Positions 42,770 to 51,337 of a DNA stretch of 64,000 nt are shown in pieces (the stretch's first letter is position 1; each line of letters starts with the position of its first letter). The notes under the pieces were generated by a model, which saw only the letters and a list, made by a program, of their open reading frames with translations, ran no database searches and was not told where the DNA came from. Location: assembly GCF_902459475.1 (NCBI RefSeq), contig NZ_LR699114.1:310001-374000 (forward strand). The letters are read 5' to 3'. The position numbers and the translations under genes are program-made. This DNA comes from Aquicella lusitana (GTDB taxonomy: Bacteria; Pseudomonadota; Gammaproteobacteria; DSM-16500).

Positions 42770-44293
42770 ATGTCACTCGCTATTGTTTATAGCCGGGCAT
42801 CTTCCGGTATTACTGCGCCGCTTGTTACGGTGGAAGTGCATTTATCCAATGGCATGGCCGGTCTTAATATGGTTGGCCTGCCTGAAGCCGCAGTGAAAGA
42901 AAGTAAAGACCGTGTACGCAGTGCATTAATGAATGCGAATTTTGAATTTCCTGCAAGACGCATCACTATCAACTTGGCGCCGGCAGATTTGCCCAAGGAA
43001 GGCGGCCGCTTCGATTTGCCTATCGCACTAGGTATTCTCGCAGCTTCCAGACAAATTCCACAGCAGGCGCTGGCTGATTATGAATTTATAGGTGAGCTGG
43101 CCTTGTCGGGAGAGTTGCGTCCTATCCGTGGCGTGCTGCCGGTGGCGCTGGGCGCTTATCAATCCGGGCGGCGCCTCATAGTTCCTTATCTGAATGCACA
43201 AGAAGCAACGCTGGCAAAACAGGCGACAGTACTGTCTGCCAGGCATTTGCTCGATGTATGTGCGCATCTTAAAGGCGAGCAGACATTATCAGCTTGCTTG
43301 CCGGATGCGTTGAATAAGGAAAACGGGAGTAGCTTGTCTGCGGATCTGGCTGACGTCAAAGGTCAACAACACGCCAAGCGGGCACTCGAAATTGCTGCGG
43401 CAGGACGGCATAGCCTGCTTTTTATTGGGCCGCCTGGCACCGGCAAAACCATGCTCGCAAGCAGGCTGCCTGGTATTCTGCCTGAAATCAGTGATGAGGA
43501 AGCGTTGCAAGTAGCGGCAGTGGCTTCCGTGAGCAGTGACGGATTTAATCCGCGCCACTGGAAAAGAATCCCTTTCAGATCGCCGCATCACAGTAGCTCC
43601 AGCGTTGCCTTGGTAGGCGGCGGGCGGCCACCCCGGCCGGGGGAAATTTCGCTGGCGCATCACGGTATTTTATTTCTGGACGAGTTGCCGGAGTTTAGTC
43701 GGCATGTGCTCGAGTGTCTGCGTGAACCGCTCGAGTCAGGCTGTATCACCATTTCACGCGCTGCATACCAGGCGGTTTTCCCCGCACAATTCCAGTTCAT
43801 CGCGGCGATGAATCCTTGTCCTTGCGGTTATGCAGGGGATTCAACGGAGCACTGTCAATGCACTAAGGAGCAGATCAGACGTTATATGGGAAGAGTTTCA
43901 GGCCCGCTGCTAGACCGTATTGATATGCAGGTGGAAGTGGCAAAACTGCCAGCGGCTGTACTCGCAGGATCAGAAAATTATGCCTCGGATAATAGTTTGG
44001 CGGTTCGTGCGCGTGTCAGCGGAGCGCGCGCGCTTCAATTCAAACGTCAAGGCAAGTGTAATGCCACGTTAACGGTCCCGGAGCTGGATTATCACAGTGC
44101 TTTGCAAGAAGAAGCAAAGCATTTGCTGCATCAGGTGATGACAAAATTTATGCTTTCAGCACGCGTTTATCACCGGATAATTAAAGTGGCCAGAACAGCC
44201 GCAGACTTGGAAGGAAGTGTATCTATTACCGTGCAGCACATTAGTGAAGCATTACGGTACCGCTGCTTGGACCGGATGAAAATCATCATTTAG
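42770..44293 (+). CDS. comM: YifB/ComM-type Mg-chelatase-like AAA+ ATPase
   Basis: AAA+ helicase-like protein that aids branch migration during natural transformation in Vibrio and Haemophilus. It has 507 residues from the ATG at 42770, which has AAGGA upstream; a longer in-frame opening at 42626 reads through a repeat. The N-terminal domain includes GLPEAAVKESKDRVRSAL and INLAPADLPKEGGRFDLPIA. Walker A is GPPGTGKTMLASRLPG and Walker B is GILFLDELPEF. The zinc-binding motif NPCPCGYAGD...CQC is followed by LLDRIDMQVEV. Whether the organism is competent cannot be told. Confidence 0.95.
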   Translation: MSLAIVYSRASSGITAPLVTVEVHLSNGMAGLNMVGLPEAAVKESKDRVRSALMNANFEFPARRITINLAPADLPKEGGRFDLPIALGILAASRQIPQQALADYEFIGELALSGELRPIRGVLPVALGAYQSGRRLIVPYLNAQEATLAKQATVLSARHLLDVCAHLKGEQTLSACLPDALNKENGSSLSADLADVKGQQHAKRALEIAAAGRHSLLFIGPPGTGKTMLASRLPGILPEISDEEALQVAAVASVSSDGFNPRHWKRIPFRSPHHSSSSVALVGGGRPPRPGEISLAHHGILFLDELPEFSRHVLECLREPLESGCITISRAAYQAVFPAQFQFIAAMNPCPCGYAGDSTEHCQCTKEQIRRYMGRVSGPLLDRIDMQVEVAKLPAAVLAGSENYASDNSLAVRARVSGARALQFKRQGKCNATLTVPELDYHSALQEEAKHLLHQVMTKFMLSARVYHRIIKVARTAADLEGSVSITVQHISEALRYRCLDRMKIII

Positions 44294-44423
44294 TCAAACA
44301 GTTGATTGATTTTATGACTTATTTAATCCCGGATGCCGTTATTAAGGTTATACTAAAATATATTCTTGAGGTTATTTTTCCAAATAGGAAGTTGTGTTAT
44401 TAAAATAAGAAAGAGGAGGGTTT

Positions 44424-44813
44424 ATGCCATTAACGTTTTATCCCCATACTGATGATGCACAAAAAGGTTCTTATGAAGAGAGAGTGGAAGTGCTAATGGA
44501 GGCGGCTGAACGTTACAAGGCAATTGTGCTGGACGTGAGCGCTAAGCCTACTGAGCAAGAGGAAAGGAAACGCATGGTTCCACGGGAGCAGACAGCAGCT
44601 TTTAACTGGGAAGAAATCGCCCGTTTATTGCGGGAAATCAGAGAGCTGCCAGAAGGAAATAAAAGCGATAAACTTAAAAAAGCGGTGCTTTTAAAAAAAT
44701 TAGCGGAAGTTTATGAAGTCTTGCGTGCGGCAAAAATGCCCAAGCTGGAAGCAGTAAGGCTTGCCTTAATCAGCGAATCCAATCAGCTGCAAGGGGGAAC
44801 CCAGGTCGCTTAG
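44424..44813 (+). CDS. small uncharacterised helical protein
   Basis: A 129-residue soluble protein that I do not recognise. It is rich in lysine, glutamate and leucine and mostly helical (YEERVEVLMEAAERYKAIVL, KLKKAVLLKKLAEVYEVLRA), without signal peptide or membrane segment. A strong ribosome binding site (GAGGAGGG) lies before the ATG. The flavin reductase gene starts 3 bp after its stop, so the two are translated from one mRNA. Confidence 0.75.
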   Translation: MPLTFYPHTDDAQKGSYEERVEVLMEAAERYKAIVLDVSAKPTEQEERKRMVPREQTAAFNWEEIARLLREIRELPEGNKSDKLKKAVLLKKLAEVYEVLRAAKMPKLEAVRLALISESNQLQGGTQVA

Positions 44814-44816
44814 TAT

Positions 44817-45521
44817 ATGCCCCAATTTCTTGATTATCATGTGATGGCCATCCAGCTGCTTGCGAAGGATGTATCACGCATTTTATTACAACCCCTCCAT
44901 GCGCCCGTGATTTCCTATGAAGCGGGGCAATACATTGAAGTATCACATACAGACGGCCGTGTTTCCTATCTTTCTATTGCCTGCGCGCCCAGAGACGATG
45001 CAATACTTGAATTTCATTTGTTTCATCCGGCAGAAAATGAGAAAGCGCAAGCGTTGCTGCGCATGGCGCGAACGGAAAAAAAATGGCAACTACGCGGTCC
45101 GTTAGGACGTTGCACAGTCAGCCAGCTTCATCCCGACAAGCCTATTCTTTTTTTAGCGCAGGGTACGGGTTTTGCGCCTGTCAAGGCGGTTATTGAAGCG
45201 CTTATTCAGGCTGATTTTCCGCTTTTGTTGCATGTGTACTGGTTTTCCCAGAACCAGGAAGATTTTTTCCTGACAGAGCAGATTTCACGATGGAAAGCGT
45301 CGCATCCTCTCTTTATTTTTACACCCATCATTCTGCCGTCTGCTTTTAATGAAGATCAAATTGAGTCGGTATTGAATCAGGCCATTCTAGCCACCTACCC
45401 GGATCTTTCGGCATATCAGGTATACGCAAGCGGCCCACGTTCCTGGGTTTATCGTATTTTTCATGCTTTTCAGCAAAAGGGATTACCGCGGGCGTTTTTT
45501 TTCTCAGATATGTTTGAGTAA
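44817..45521 (+). CDS. fre: NAD(P)H-flavin reductase (Fre/LuxG type)
   Basis: A 234-residue ferredoxin-reductase-fold enzyme without an Fe-S domain, like E. coli Fre. The flavin-binding part has YEAGQYIEVSHTDGRVSYLS followed by IACAP. The nucleotide-binding part has ILFLAQGTGFAPVKAVIEAL and YQVYASGPRSWVY. Free reduced flavin could serve iron release or flavin monooxygenases; the partner is unknown. It is coupled to the small upstream gene. Confidence 0.88.
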   Translation: MPQFLDYHVMAIQLLAKDVSRILLQPLHAPVISYEAGQYIEVSHTDGRVSYLSIACAPRDDAILEFHLFHPAENEKAQALLRMARTEKKWQLRGPLGRCTVSQLHPDKPILFLAQGTGFAPVKAVIEALIQADFPLLLHVYWFSQNQEDFFLTEQISRWKASHPLFIFTPIILPSAFNEDQIESVLNQAILATYPDLSAYQVYASGPRSWVYRIFHAFQQKGLPRAFFFSDMFE

Positions 45522-45681
45522 GTGTCATGTCATTTACATCACACCGGCAGCAAGAGGGGATGCTTAGCGATGACGTGTACAGTTTCATCAACGAAATATG
45601 TAAACCTTTACAGCAATGACAGTAGAGAAAAACTGGCTCACTTGCAATGGCAGAAAAGTTTTATGCAGCTCATGCCGCGGA

Positions 45682-46554
45682 TTATGCTTCCACCGCTTCT
45701 ACAGCCGCGCGAAGTTTATTCATCGCATTTTTTTCGAGCTGCCTTACGCGTTCAGCCGAGATTTGGTATTTGTCAGCGAGTTCCTGCAAAGTCAGTTTGT
45801 TTTCATCCAGCCACCGTGTGCGAATGATATCCTGACTGCGATCATCCAGCCGATCCAGCGCCTGATAAATCAAATCATTGGATTGTTCTGACCAGTCTGC
45901 ACTCTCCAATTGTTGCGCAGGATTATAGCGTGTATCTTCCAGATAGCCGGCAGGCGCAAAGCTGGGCTCTTCGTCGTCGTATTCGCTATGGGTATCAAAT
46001 GAGGCGTCGGATGTAGCAAGGCGCATTTCCATTTCCCTGACAGTTTCTGGTTTGACACCCAGGTCTTTAGCAACGTCATTCACTTCCTGCTGCGTCATCC
46101 AGCCCAGGCGTTTTTTAATGTTACGCAGGTTAAAAAAGAGTTTACGCTGTGCTTTGGTGGTTGCCACTTTGACAATGCGCCAATTGCGCAGGATGTATTC
46201 GTGAATTTCGGCTTTAATCCAGTGCATGGCAAATGTCACCAGCCGCACGCCCATTTCGGGGTTAAAGCGCCGAACGGCTTTCATTAGCCCTACATTGCCT
46301 TCTTGTATGAGATCGGCGAGCGGCAGACCGTAGCCGAGATAGCCTTTAGCGACCCGTGCCACATAACGTAGATGCGCCAGAATCAGGCGCTTTGCAGCAG
46401 CCAGCTCATTATTCTGCTGGAGCCTGACCGCCAATTCATACTCTTCTTCCTGGGTTAACAACGGGACTTGGTTGATATGATGAAGATAAGCTTCCAGGCT
46501 GTTAACCGGCAGGCGAATATCAACAGTTTGTAAGCTCGTATTCATATTGGCCAT
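45682..46554 (-). CDS. rpoH: heat-shock sigma factor RpoH (sigma-32)
   Basis: Alternative sigma factor for chaperone and protease genes. It has 290 residues, the usual length. Region 2 is intact ([20 protein letters not shown], then [20 protein letters not shown]). The sigma-32-specific RpoH box is [18 protein letters not shown]. Region 4 has [20 protein letters not shown]. Upstream on the minus strand is the IS982-type element, 51 bp from the start codon, so the element may have displaced or altered the promoter. Confidence 0.97.
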   Translation of the reverse strand: MANMNTSLQTVDIRLPVNSLEAYLHHINQVPLLTQEEEYELAVRLQQNNELAAAKRLILAHLRYVARVAKGYLGYGLPLADLIQEGNVGLMKAVRRFNPEMGVRLVTFAMHWIKAEIHEYILRNWRIVKVATTKAQRKLFFNLRNIKKRLGWMTQQEVNDVAKDLGVKPETVREMEMRLATSDASFDTHSEYDDEEPSFAPAGYLEDTRYNPAQQLESADWSEQSNDLIYQALDRLDDRSQDIIRTRWLDENKLTLQELADKYQISAERVRQLEKNAMNKLRAAVEAVEA

Positions 46555-46604
46555 GATTTGCTCTTCTTGCTGAAGATGAATGGTAAATTTAGCTGCTTAT
46601 TTTA

Positions 46605-47612
46605 ACCTCAGTTATGGTTAAGCAATTGAGGACATCCAAAATTTACTTCTGCTGATAGACGGTTTTTTTGCTTTTAAACAGTAACCTGCTAAACCACTAA
46701 CAAGATTAACCAGAAAATTTACCGGACTGCGATGTCGAGTATGCTCAATATGGCAGATAGATTTAAGTTGATCAATGACGGTTTCTACAATGCTTCGCTG
46801 ATAAAGAAAAAATTTTTCGAACGCGCTTAGCATTTTTTTCTTCATGTTTTTTCTAACTTTCGTAATCAATTTTATGCCTCGTTTTGCAAGCGACTCCGCT
46901 AATTTTTTGCTGATGTATCCTTTATCGCCCGCACCAAAACCAGTTAATCCTTGCATTAATTTTTCAACAACTTCTCTATCATCAACATTTCCTTTTGTAA
47001 TGCAAAAACTCATAATTTCTCCCTGGTGATTGATCGCTAAATGTAATTTGAATCCATAAAAAAAGCCTACAGAACAGTGTCCGCGTTCAGCAATGCCTTT
47101 AAAAACTTTATTTCTGTAAATTCGACGATTGTGGCATACAACCATTTTTGTAGAATCCAAATAATACAATCCGGTGTGTTTTCCTGTTCTTGATAGTACA
47201 TACGCCGTTAGTGGTGCAAGCAACCTTGGCATGAGTGCAACAAAACGTGGATAGCTTACCGCTTTAGGAAATTCTCGAAAAAGTTGGCCTAACACACAAT
47301 CCAGATAAAAATCCTTGAATGTGCGATAGTGGCTTAAGTGAAATAAAATCATGATCGTCATCATCTCGCTTTCACTTAATTCTGTTTTCCTCTGACGTTT
47401 GCCTTTAGGTAAGGGCAAAATTTTATTTGCAGATTCTTTTACATGGTTCTTGTAAAACTCATCAATATCACAGAAAATTTCAACGATCGGCGCTAGTAGC
47501 ATTTTGACTCCATTCAAAACCTTGGGCGGTTAAAAATGGCAAAATTTACCAAGCGCCTTTCTTATTTTCAATCTTTTCAAAAAGTTAAAATTCGCTTATC
47601 CATAACTGAGGT
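46605..47612 (-). mobile_element. complete IS982-family insertion sequence
   Basis: A 1008-bp element. Terminal inverted repeats start with ACC: ACCTCAGTTATGGTTAAGC at the left end and ACCTCAGTTATGGATAAGC read inward from the right, 18 of 19 matching. It is flanked by a 7-bp direct repeat TATTTTA (46598-46604 and 47613-47619). One intact transposase gene fills it, and its stop codon lies inside the left inverted repeat. Perfect ends and target duplication suggest a fairly recent insertion between rpoH and ftsY. Confidence 0.9.
46618..47502 (-). CDS. IS982-family transposase
   Basis: A 294-residue DDE transposase. Acidic residues are in YYLDSTKMVVCHNRRIYRN, GAGDKGYISKKLAESLAKRG and SIVETVIDQLK. 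The N-terminal part contains SESEMMTIMILFHLSHYRTF, a segment characteristic of the family. The ATG at 47502 has GGAG upstream, favoured over a TTG at 47517. The frame is uninterrupted, so the element may be active. Confidence 0.92.
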   Translation of the reverse strand: MLLAPIVEIFCDIDEFYKNHVKESANKILPLPKGKRQRKTELSESEMMTIMILFHLSHYRTFKDFYLDCVLGQLFREFPKAVSYPRFVALMPRLLAPLTAYVLSRTGKHTGLYYLDSTKMVVCHNRRIYRNKVFKGIAERGHCSVGFFYGFKLHLAINHQGEIMSFCITKGNVDDREVVEKLMQGLTGFGAGDKGYISKKLAESLAKRGIKLITKVRKNMKKKMLSAFEKFFLYQRSIVETVIDQLKSICHIEHTRHRSPVNFLVNLVSGLAGYCLKAKKPSISRSKFWMSSIA

Positions 47613-47649
47613 TATTTTACTCATTTTTAGGGCTTTTTATCAATCTGTC

Positions 47650-48672
47650 TTAAGTGTAGTCGGCAAACAGGGCGTCCACAAATTCTTCCGCCTTAAATGG
47701 CCGCAGATCCTGGATTTTTTCACCTATCCCAATGAATCGAATAGGGATTTTTGTCTGCTGCGCAATGGCAAAAATGATGCCGCCCTTGGCTGTTCCATCC
47801 AGCTTGGTGAGCGCAATACCGGTTACGCCGACGGCTTCATTAAACTGTTTGACCTGATTCAATGCATTTTGACCCAGTGTGGCATCCAGAACGATGAGGG
47901 TTTCATGCGGGGCTGTGGGGTCGATTTTTCCCAGTACACGTTTTACTTTTTGCAGCTCTGCCATAAGGTTGGACTGCGTATGCAGGCGTCCCGCTGTATC
48001 TGCAATCAGGATCTGCATGCCGCGGGCTTTAGCGGCTTCCATGGCGTCATAAATCACAGCTGCTGTATCTGCGCCCGGTTGCTGTGCAATCACCGGAATC
48101 TGGTTGCGTTCCCCCCACGCTGCCAGCTGCTCAATGGCTGCGGCGCGGAAAGTGTCACCTGCCGCCAGCATGACTGTTTTTCTATCCTGTTTGAAAAGAT
48201 GTGCCAGTTTGCCAATGGTGGTGGTTTTGCCTGAGCCGTTGATACCGACTACCAGAATGACATAGGGTTTAATTTCATTTGATAGAGGTAAAGGCGCCTC
48301 ACAGGGCTGCAATATTTTTTTCATTTCGTTTTTCAGGCACTGAAAGGCAGCCTCAGCATCGCTTAACTCATTGCGCGCAAGCTTTTGTGTCAGTGTCTTG
48401 ATGAGCTGATCGGTTGTCTCAACACCTACGTCGGCAGTCAGTAGCTGCATTTCAATTTCGCTGAATAATTCGGCATTTAATTCCTTTTTTCCCAGGAATA
48501 AATTCGCCATGCCTGCCGCCAGATTGGCCCGCGTTTTGGTGAGCCCCTGTTTTAACCGTACGAATAATCCCGGCTTTGTGTTGTCCGCTTCTTCCTGTGC
48601 AGTATCAGTTGTTTCTGCTGGTTTAGGCTCGGGTGTTTCTGGCGTTTTTTTTCTTTTCAAAAAATCGAACAT
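47650..48672 (-). CDS. ftsY: signal recognition particle receptor FtsY
   Basis: GTPase receptor that brings ribosome-SRP complexes to the membrane. It has 340 residues. The acidic A domain is short (about 45 residues, TPETPEPKPAETTDTAQEEA). The NG domain is complete: VILVVGINGSGKTTTIGKLA, AGDTFRAAAIEQL, LIADTAGRLHTQSNLM, ALTKLDGTAKGGIIF and IGIGEKIQDLRPF. In E. coli ftsE, ftsX and rpoH follow; here the IS element and rpoH follow directly. It diverges from rsmD, the usual arrangement. Confidence 0.97.
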   Translation of the reverse strand: MFDFLKRKKTPETPEPKPAETTDTAQEEADNTKPGLFVRLKQGLTKTRANLAAGMANLFLGKKELNAELFSEIEMQLLTADVGVETTDQLIKTLTQKLARNELSDAEAAFQCLKNEMKKILQPCEAPLPLSNEIKPYVILVVGINGSGKTTTIGKLAHLFKQDRKTVMLAAGDTFRAAAIEQLAAWGERNQIPVIAQQPGADTAAVIYDAMEAAKARGMQILIADTAGRLHTQSNLMAELQKVKRVLGKIDPTAPHETLIVLDATLGQNALNQVKQFNEAVGVTGIALTKLDGTAKGGIIFAIAQQTKIPIRFIGIGEKIQDLRPFKAEEFVDALFADYT

Positions 48673-48859
48673 TTTTACTGTCCTTACACGGATAAATAGA
48701 GCAGTTATAAATTAAAACTTAAATCCATTGCAGCAAGCTGCAAGACCTTGGCAATACCAATATTATTATTTTAATTTTCTTTCTTTGTTGTAAGTGTTAC
48801 TTTCGTATCCAAAAAGAAGCTTATGGTAGCATACAACCCTCATGAAACAGGACTGAAAA

Positions 48860-49429
48860 ATGCAGCAGGGGCAGGTACGTATTATCGCAGGCAAGTGGCG
48901 CGGGCGGAAACTGCAAGTGCCGGATATCAAAGACTTGCGACCTACGCCCGATCGCGTGCGGGAGACACTTTTTAACTGGCTTGCACCCATGATCGCGGGC
49001 GCACATTGTCTGGATGTATTTGCGGGTAGCGGTGCGCTGGGCTTTGAGGCGTTATCGCGCGGCGCTGCACATGTGGTCATGGTGGACCAGGCGAGAGTTG
49101 TGGTAGAGCTGCTAAAAGCAGAGCTGGTTCAATTCGGCGCTAATAATGCTGAGGTCTATCAAGCGAAAGTACCAGAGCAATTGCAAAAGCCCCGACATCC
49201 TTTCGATATTGTCTTTCTTGACCCACCTTATCAGAGCAACTTGCTGTTGCCTTGTTGTCACTACCTGGAGGGGCAGGGATTTTTAGCAGATTCCGCATAT
49301 CTCTATCTGGAAGCAAGTGAGGTAATCAAGGATAATGAGCTTCCTAAAAACTGGCGCTTAATCAAAACCAGACAGGCGGGACAAGTCGCCTATCATTTAG
49401 CACAAAGAGAAAAAGCACACCATGACTGA
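48860..49429 (+). CDS. rsmD: 16S rRNA (guanine966-N2)-methyltransferase RsmD
   Basis: Methylates G966 of 16S rRNA. It has 189 residues. The N-terminal RIIAGKWRGRKLQVPD and RPTPDRVRETLFNWL are family signatures. SAM binding is seen at CLDVFAGSGALGFEALSRGA, and the catalytic motif IV is FLDPPYQS. It overlaps trpS by 8 bp and diverges from ftsY across 187 bp. Confidence 0.96.
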   Translation: MQQGQVRIIAGKWRGRKLQVPDIKDLRPTPDRVRETLFNWLAPMIAGAHCLDVFAGSGALGFEALSRGAAHVVMVDQARVVVELLKAELVQFGANNAEVYQAKVPEQLQKPRHPFDIVFLDPPYQSNLLLPCCHYLEGQGFLADSAYLYLEASEVIKDNELPKNWRLIKTRQAGQVAYHLAQREKAHHD

Positions 49430-50498
49430 AACAATACAGCAAAAGCAGCGATTGCTAACGGGCGATACGCCAACCGGGCGTTTGCATTTGGGACACTGGG
49501 TAGGGTCGCTCGAAAACCGCGTGCAAATGCAGAATGATTATGACTGTTATTTTCTTATCGCGAATGTTCATGCTTTTACAACCCGTATGGACCGTCCTGC
49601 TGAAATTCATCAGAGTGTGATGGATATTGCGATTGATTACCTGGCGGCAGGTATTGATCCTGATCGCAGCACTATTTTTCTGCAGTCTGAAATTCCCGCT
49701 ATCGCCGAGATGACTTTTTTCTTCAGCATGCTTATTCCCTATCCTCGATTAATGCGTAACCCTACCATTAAAGATGAGATACGCGACAAGGGGCTCGGGG
49801 AAAACTATCCTTTTGGTTTTTTACTTTATCCAGTAGGCCAAGTGGCGGATATTCTGGTATTCCGGCCGCAAGTAGTACCCGTTGGCGAAGACCAGATTCC
49901 GCATCTTGAGATGACACGCGAGGTCGCCCGCCGGTTTAACCAGCTTTATTGTCATGTAGACCCGCATACTGAAGATGCGGATTATATCAAAAAAGGCGGT
50001 TTATTCCCGGTCATCGAACCTGTGCTGGGACGTTCCAAACGGCTGGTAGGAATAGGCCCGCCAGGCTTGGATGGTAACCTGTTGAAAATGTCCAAATCCC
50101 TTAATAATGCCATTTTTCTAAGTGATGATCCGGATACGATCAAAAAGAAAGTCATGTCCATGTATACTGATCCCAATCGGCTAAAGGCTACCGATAAGGG
50201 CCGGGTAGAAAATAATCCTCTCTGGATTTTCCATGAGACATTTAATCCGGATAAAACCTGGGTGGCGGAAGCAGAAGCGCGATACCGCGAAGGAACCATT
50301 GGTGATGTGGAATGCAAACGGCGGTTAATCGATGTGCTGGTTGCTTTTATTGAGCCGATGCGCGAACGCAGACTTCAGTATGAAAAGGATCTTCATTATG
50401 TGAAAAACGTTTTGCGCGAGGGCACTGCAAAAGCAAATCAGGTGGCCAACCAAACGTTGATGATGGCAAAAGAAGCAATGAACCAGAGGTATTTTTAA
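49422..50498 (+). CDS. trpS: tryptophanyl-tRNA synthetase
   Basis: Class I aminoacyl-tRNA synthetase for tryptophan, of 358 residues. The HIGH-like motif is TGDTPTGRLHLGHWVGSL and the KMSKS loop is LLKMSKSLNNAIFLSDD. ANVHAFTTR and LLYPVGQVADIL are consistent with TrpRS. It has the longer form seen in a subset of bacteria. The start overlaps rsmD, and the stop overlaps a tiny ORF by one base (TAATG). Confidence 0.95.
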   Translation: MTETIQQKQRLLTGDTPTGRLHLGHWVGSLENRVQMQNDYDCYFLIANVHAFTTRMDRPAEIHQSVMDIAIDYLAAGIDPDRSTIFLQSEIPAIAEMTFFFSMLIPYPRLMRNPTIKDEIRDKGLGENYPFGFLLYPVGQVADILVFRPQVVPVGEDQIPHLEMTREVARRFNQLYCHVDPHTEDADYIKKGGLFPVIEPVLGRSKRLVGIGPPGLDGNLLKMSKSLNNAIFLSDDPDTIKKKVMSMYTDPNRLKATDKGRVENNPLWIFHETFNPDKTWVAEAEARYREGTIGDVECKRRLIDVLVAFIEPMRERRLQYEKDLHYVKNVLREGTAKANQVANQTLMMAKEAMNQRYF

Positions 50499-50623
50499 TG
50501 AACGATAAAAACGAAACGCAAGGCCGCCGCAGCGGGCGGTTGACGGTGCTTGAGCTAATGGCTGTGATCTCGGTGCTAGGAATTCTGTTAACCTGGGTGG
50601 TGCATCATTTTCTGACATCGTAG
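50498..50623 (+). CDS. 41-residue pilin-like small ORF
   Basis: The frame opens with an ATG sharing its A with the trpS stop (TAATG) and encodes 41 residues. Positively charged residues (GRRSGR) precede a hydrophobic helix, LTVLELMAVISVLGILLTWV. This resembles the start of type IV pilins and pseudopilins (a G or R before xTxxE, glutamate near +5), but the globular domain is missing and the leader glycine is one residue off. It could be a real small membrane protein, a minor pseudopilin fragment, or chance. Confidence 0.5.
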   Translation: MNDKNETQGRRSGRLTVLELMAVISVLGILLTWVVHHFLTS

Positions 50624-50826
50624 ATTGATGCCGCAAATAAGTGTAGTAAAATTACGCCTGGCATTAACGTTTAACTCTTTGCACCTATATTAAATTGCGA
50701 TAAGATATGAATTTTAATGTGGGTTTATATAACCCTTGGCCGGGCGTCACTCGTTTTAATCCGAGCGAAAGCAGGTAAATGATTCAATAAAAATGGGCGT
50801 TAAATTTTTAAAAGGAAAAATCGACT

Positions 50827-51120
50827 ATGCGTAAAAATCTTCTCATTGCCACTCTCGTTGGGTTATCCATTATTGGTATGACCGCTTGTTCCCGAAGTGA
50901 AGAAAGCAAACCAGCTGATGAAACCACCACCAACCAGACTTCGGCGATGACAACGGAGCAGCCAAGCGCAACTGAAACACAGGCTCCAGCACAAACAGCA
51001 GACAGCACCCAAGGGACAACAACCCAGGCAGATACCACAACCACCACACAGCCTGCTGATCAGTCAACCGCCACTGACTCAACCACGCAACAGTCCACTG
51101 ATACCACAACGACTCAATAA
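50827..51120 (+). CDS. small threonine/glutamine-rich lipoprotein
   Basis: A 97-residue protein with a lipoprotein signal (RKNLLIATLVGLSIIGMTAC; cysteine at residue 21). The mature part is almost entirely T, Q, S, A and D in imperfect repeats such as TTTQADTTTTTQPADQST, so it is probably extended and flexible. AAAGGAAAAA precedes the ATG. It is followed by its own terminator, just upstream of gspD. Function unknown; a cell-envelope linker or surface role would fit. Confidence 0.75.
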   Translation: MRKNLLIATLVGLSIIGMTACSRSEESKPADETTTNQTSAMTTEQPSATETQAPAQTADSTQGTTTQADTTTTTQPADQSTATDSTTQQSTDTTTTQ

Positions 51121-51137
51121 GCGTGTTACCTTCCAAG

Positions 51138-51170
51138 CCATAGGCTGCTTAAAGCAGTCTATGGTTATTT
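51138..51170 (+). terminator. terminator after the lipoprotein gene
   Basis: Stem ccataggctgctt (51138-51150) pairs with agcagtctatgg (51153-51164) with one G-T pair, followed by ttatttt. It separates the lipoprotein from the gsp operon. The remaining 165 bp before gspD should hold its promoter. Confidence 0.8.
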
Positions 51171-51337
51171 TCACATTTTAGCCTGTTCTCCCGTACACCG
51201 ACGTAGTTTATCAATACCCTTCCCAGTTTCCCTCACGCTAACTTTGCCTCATATACCTCATTGATGAGTACAGATATGCCAGAATTTTATGGTATTGTAG
51301 GCGATGTTTTTGTAAGAATCCGGGTCTAAAAAACGAT

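Noticed and set aside
47536-48234. 232-codon plus-strand frame
   Set aside because: Antisense to ftsY and the IS right end. ftsY is unmistakable on the other strand.
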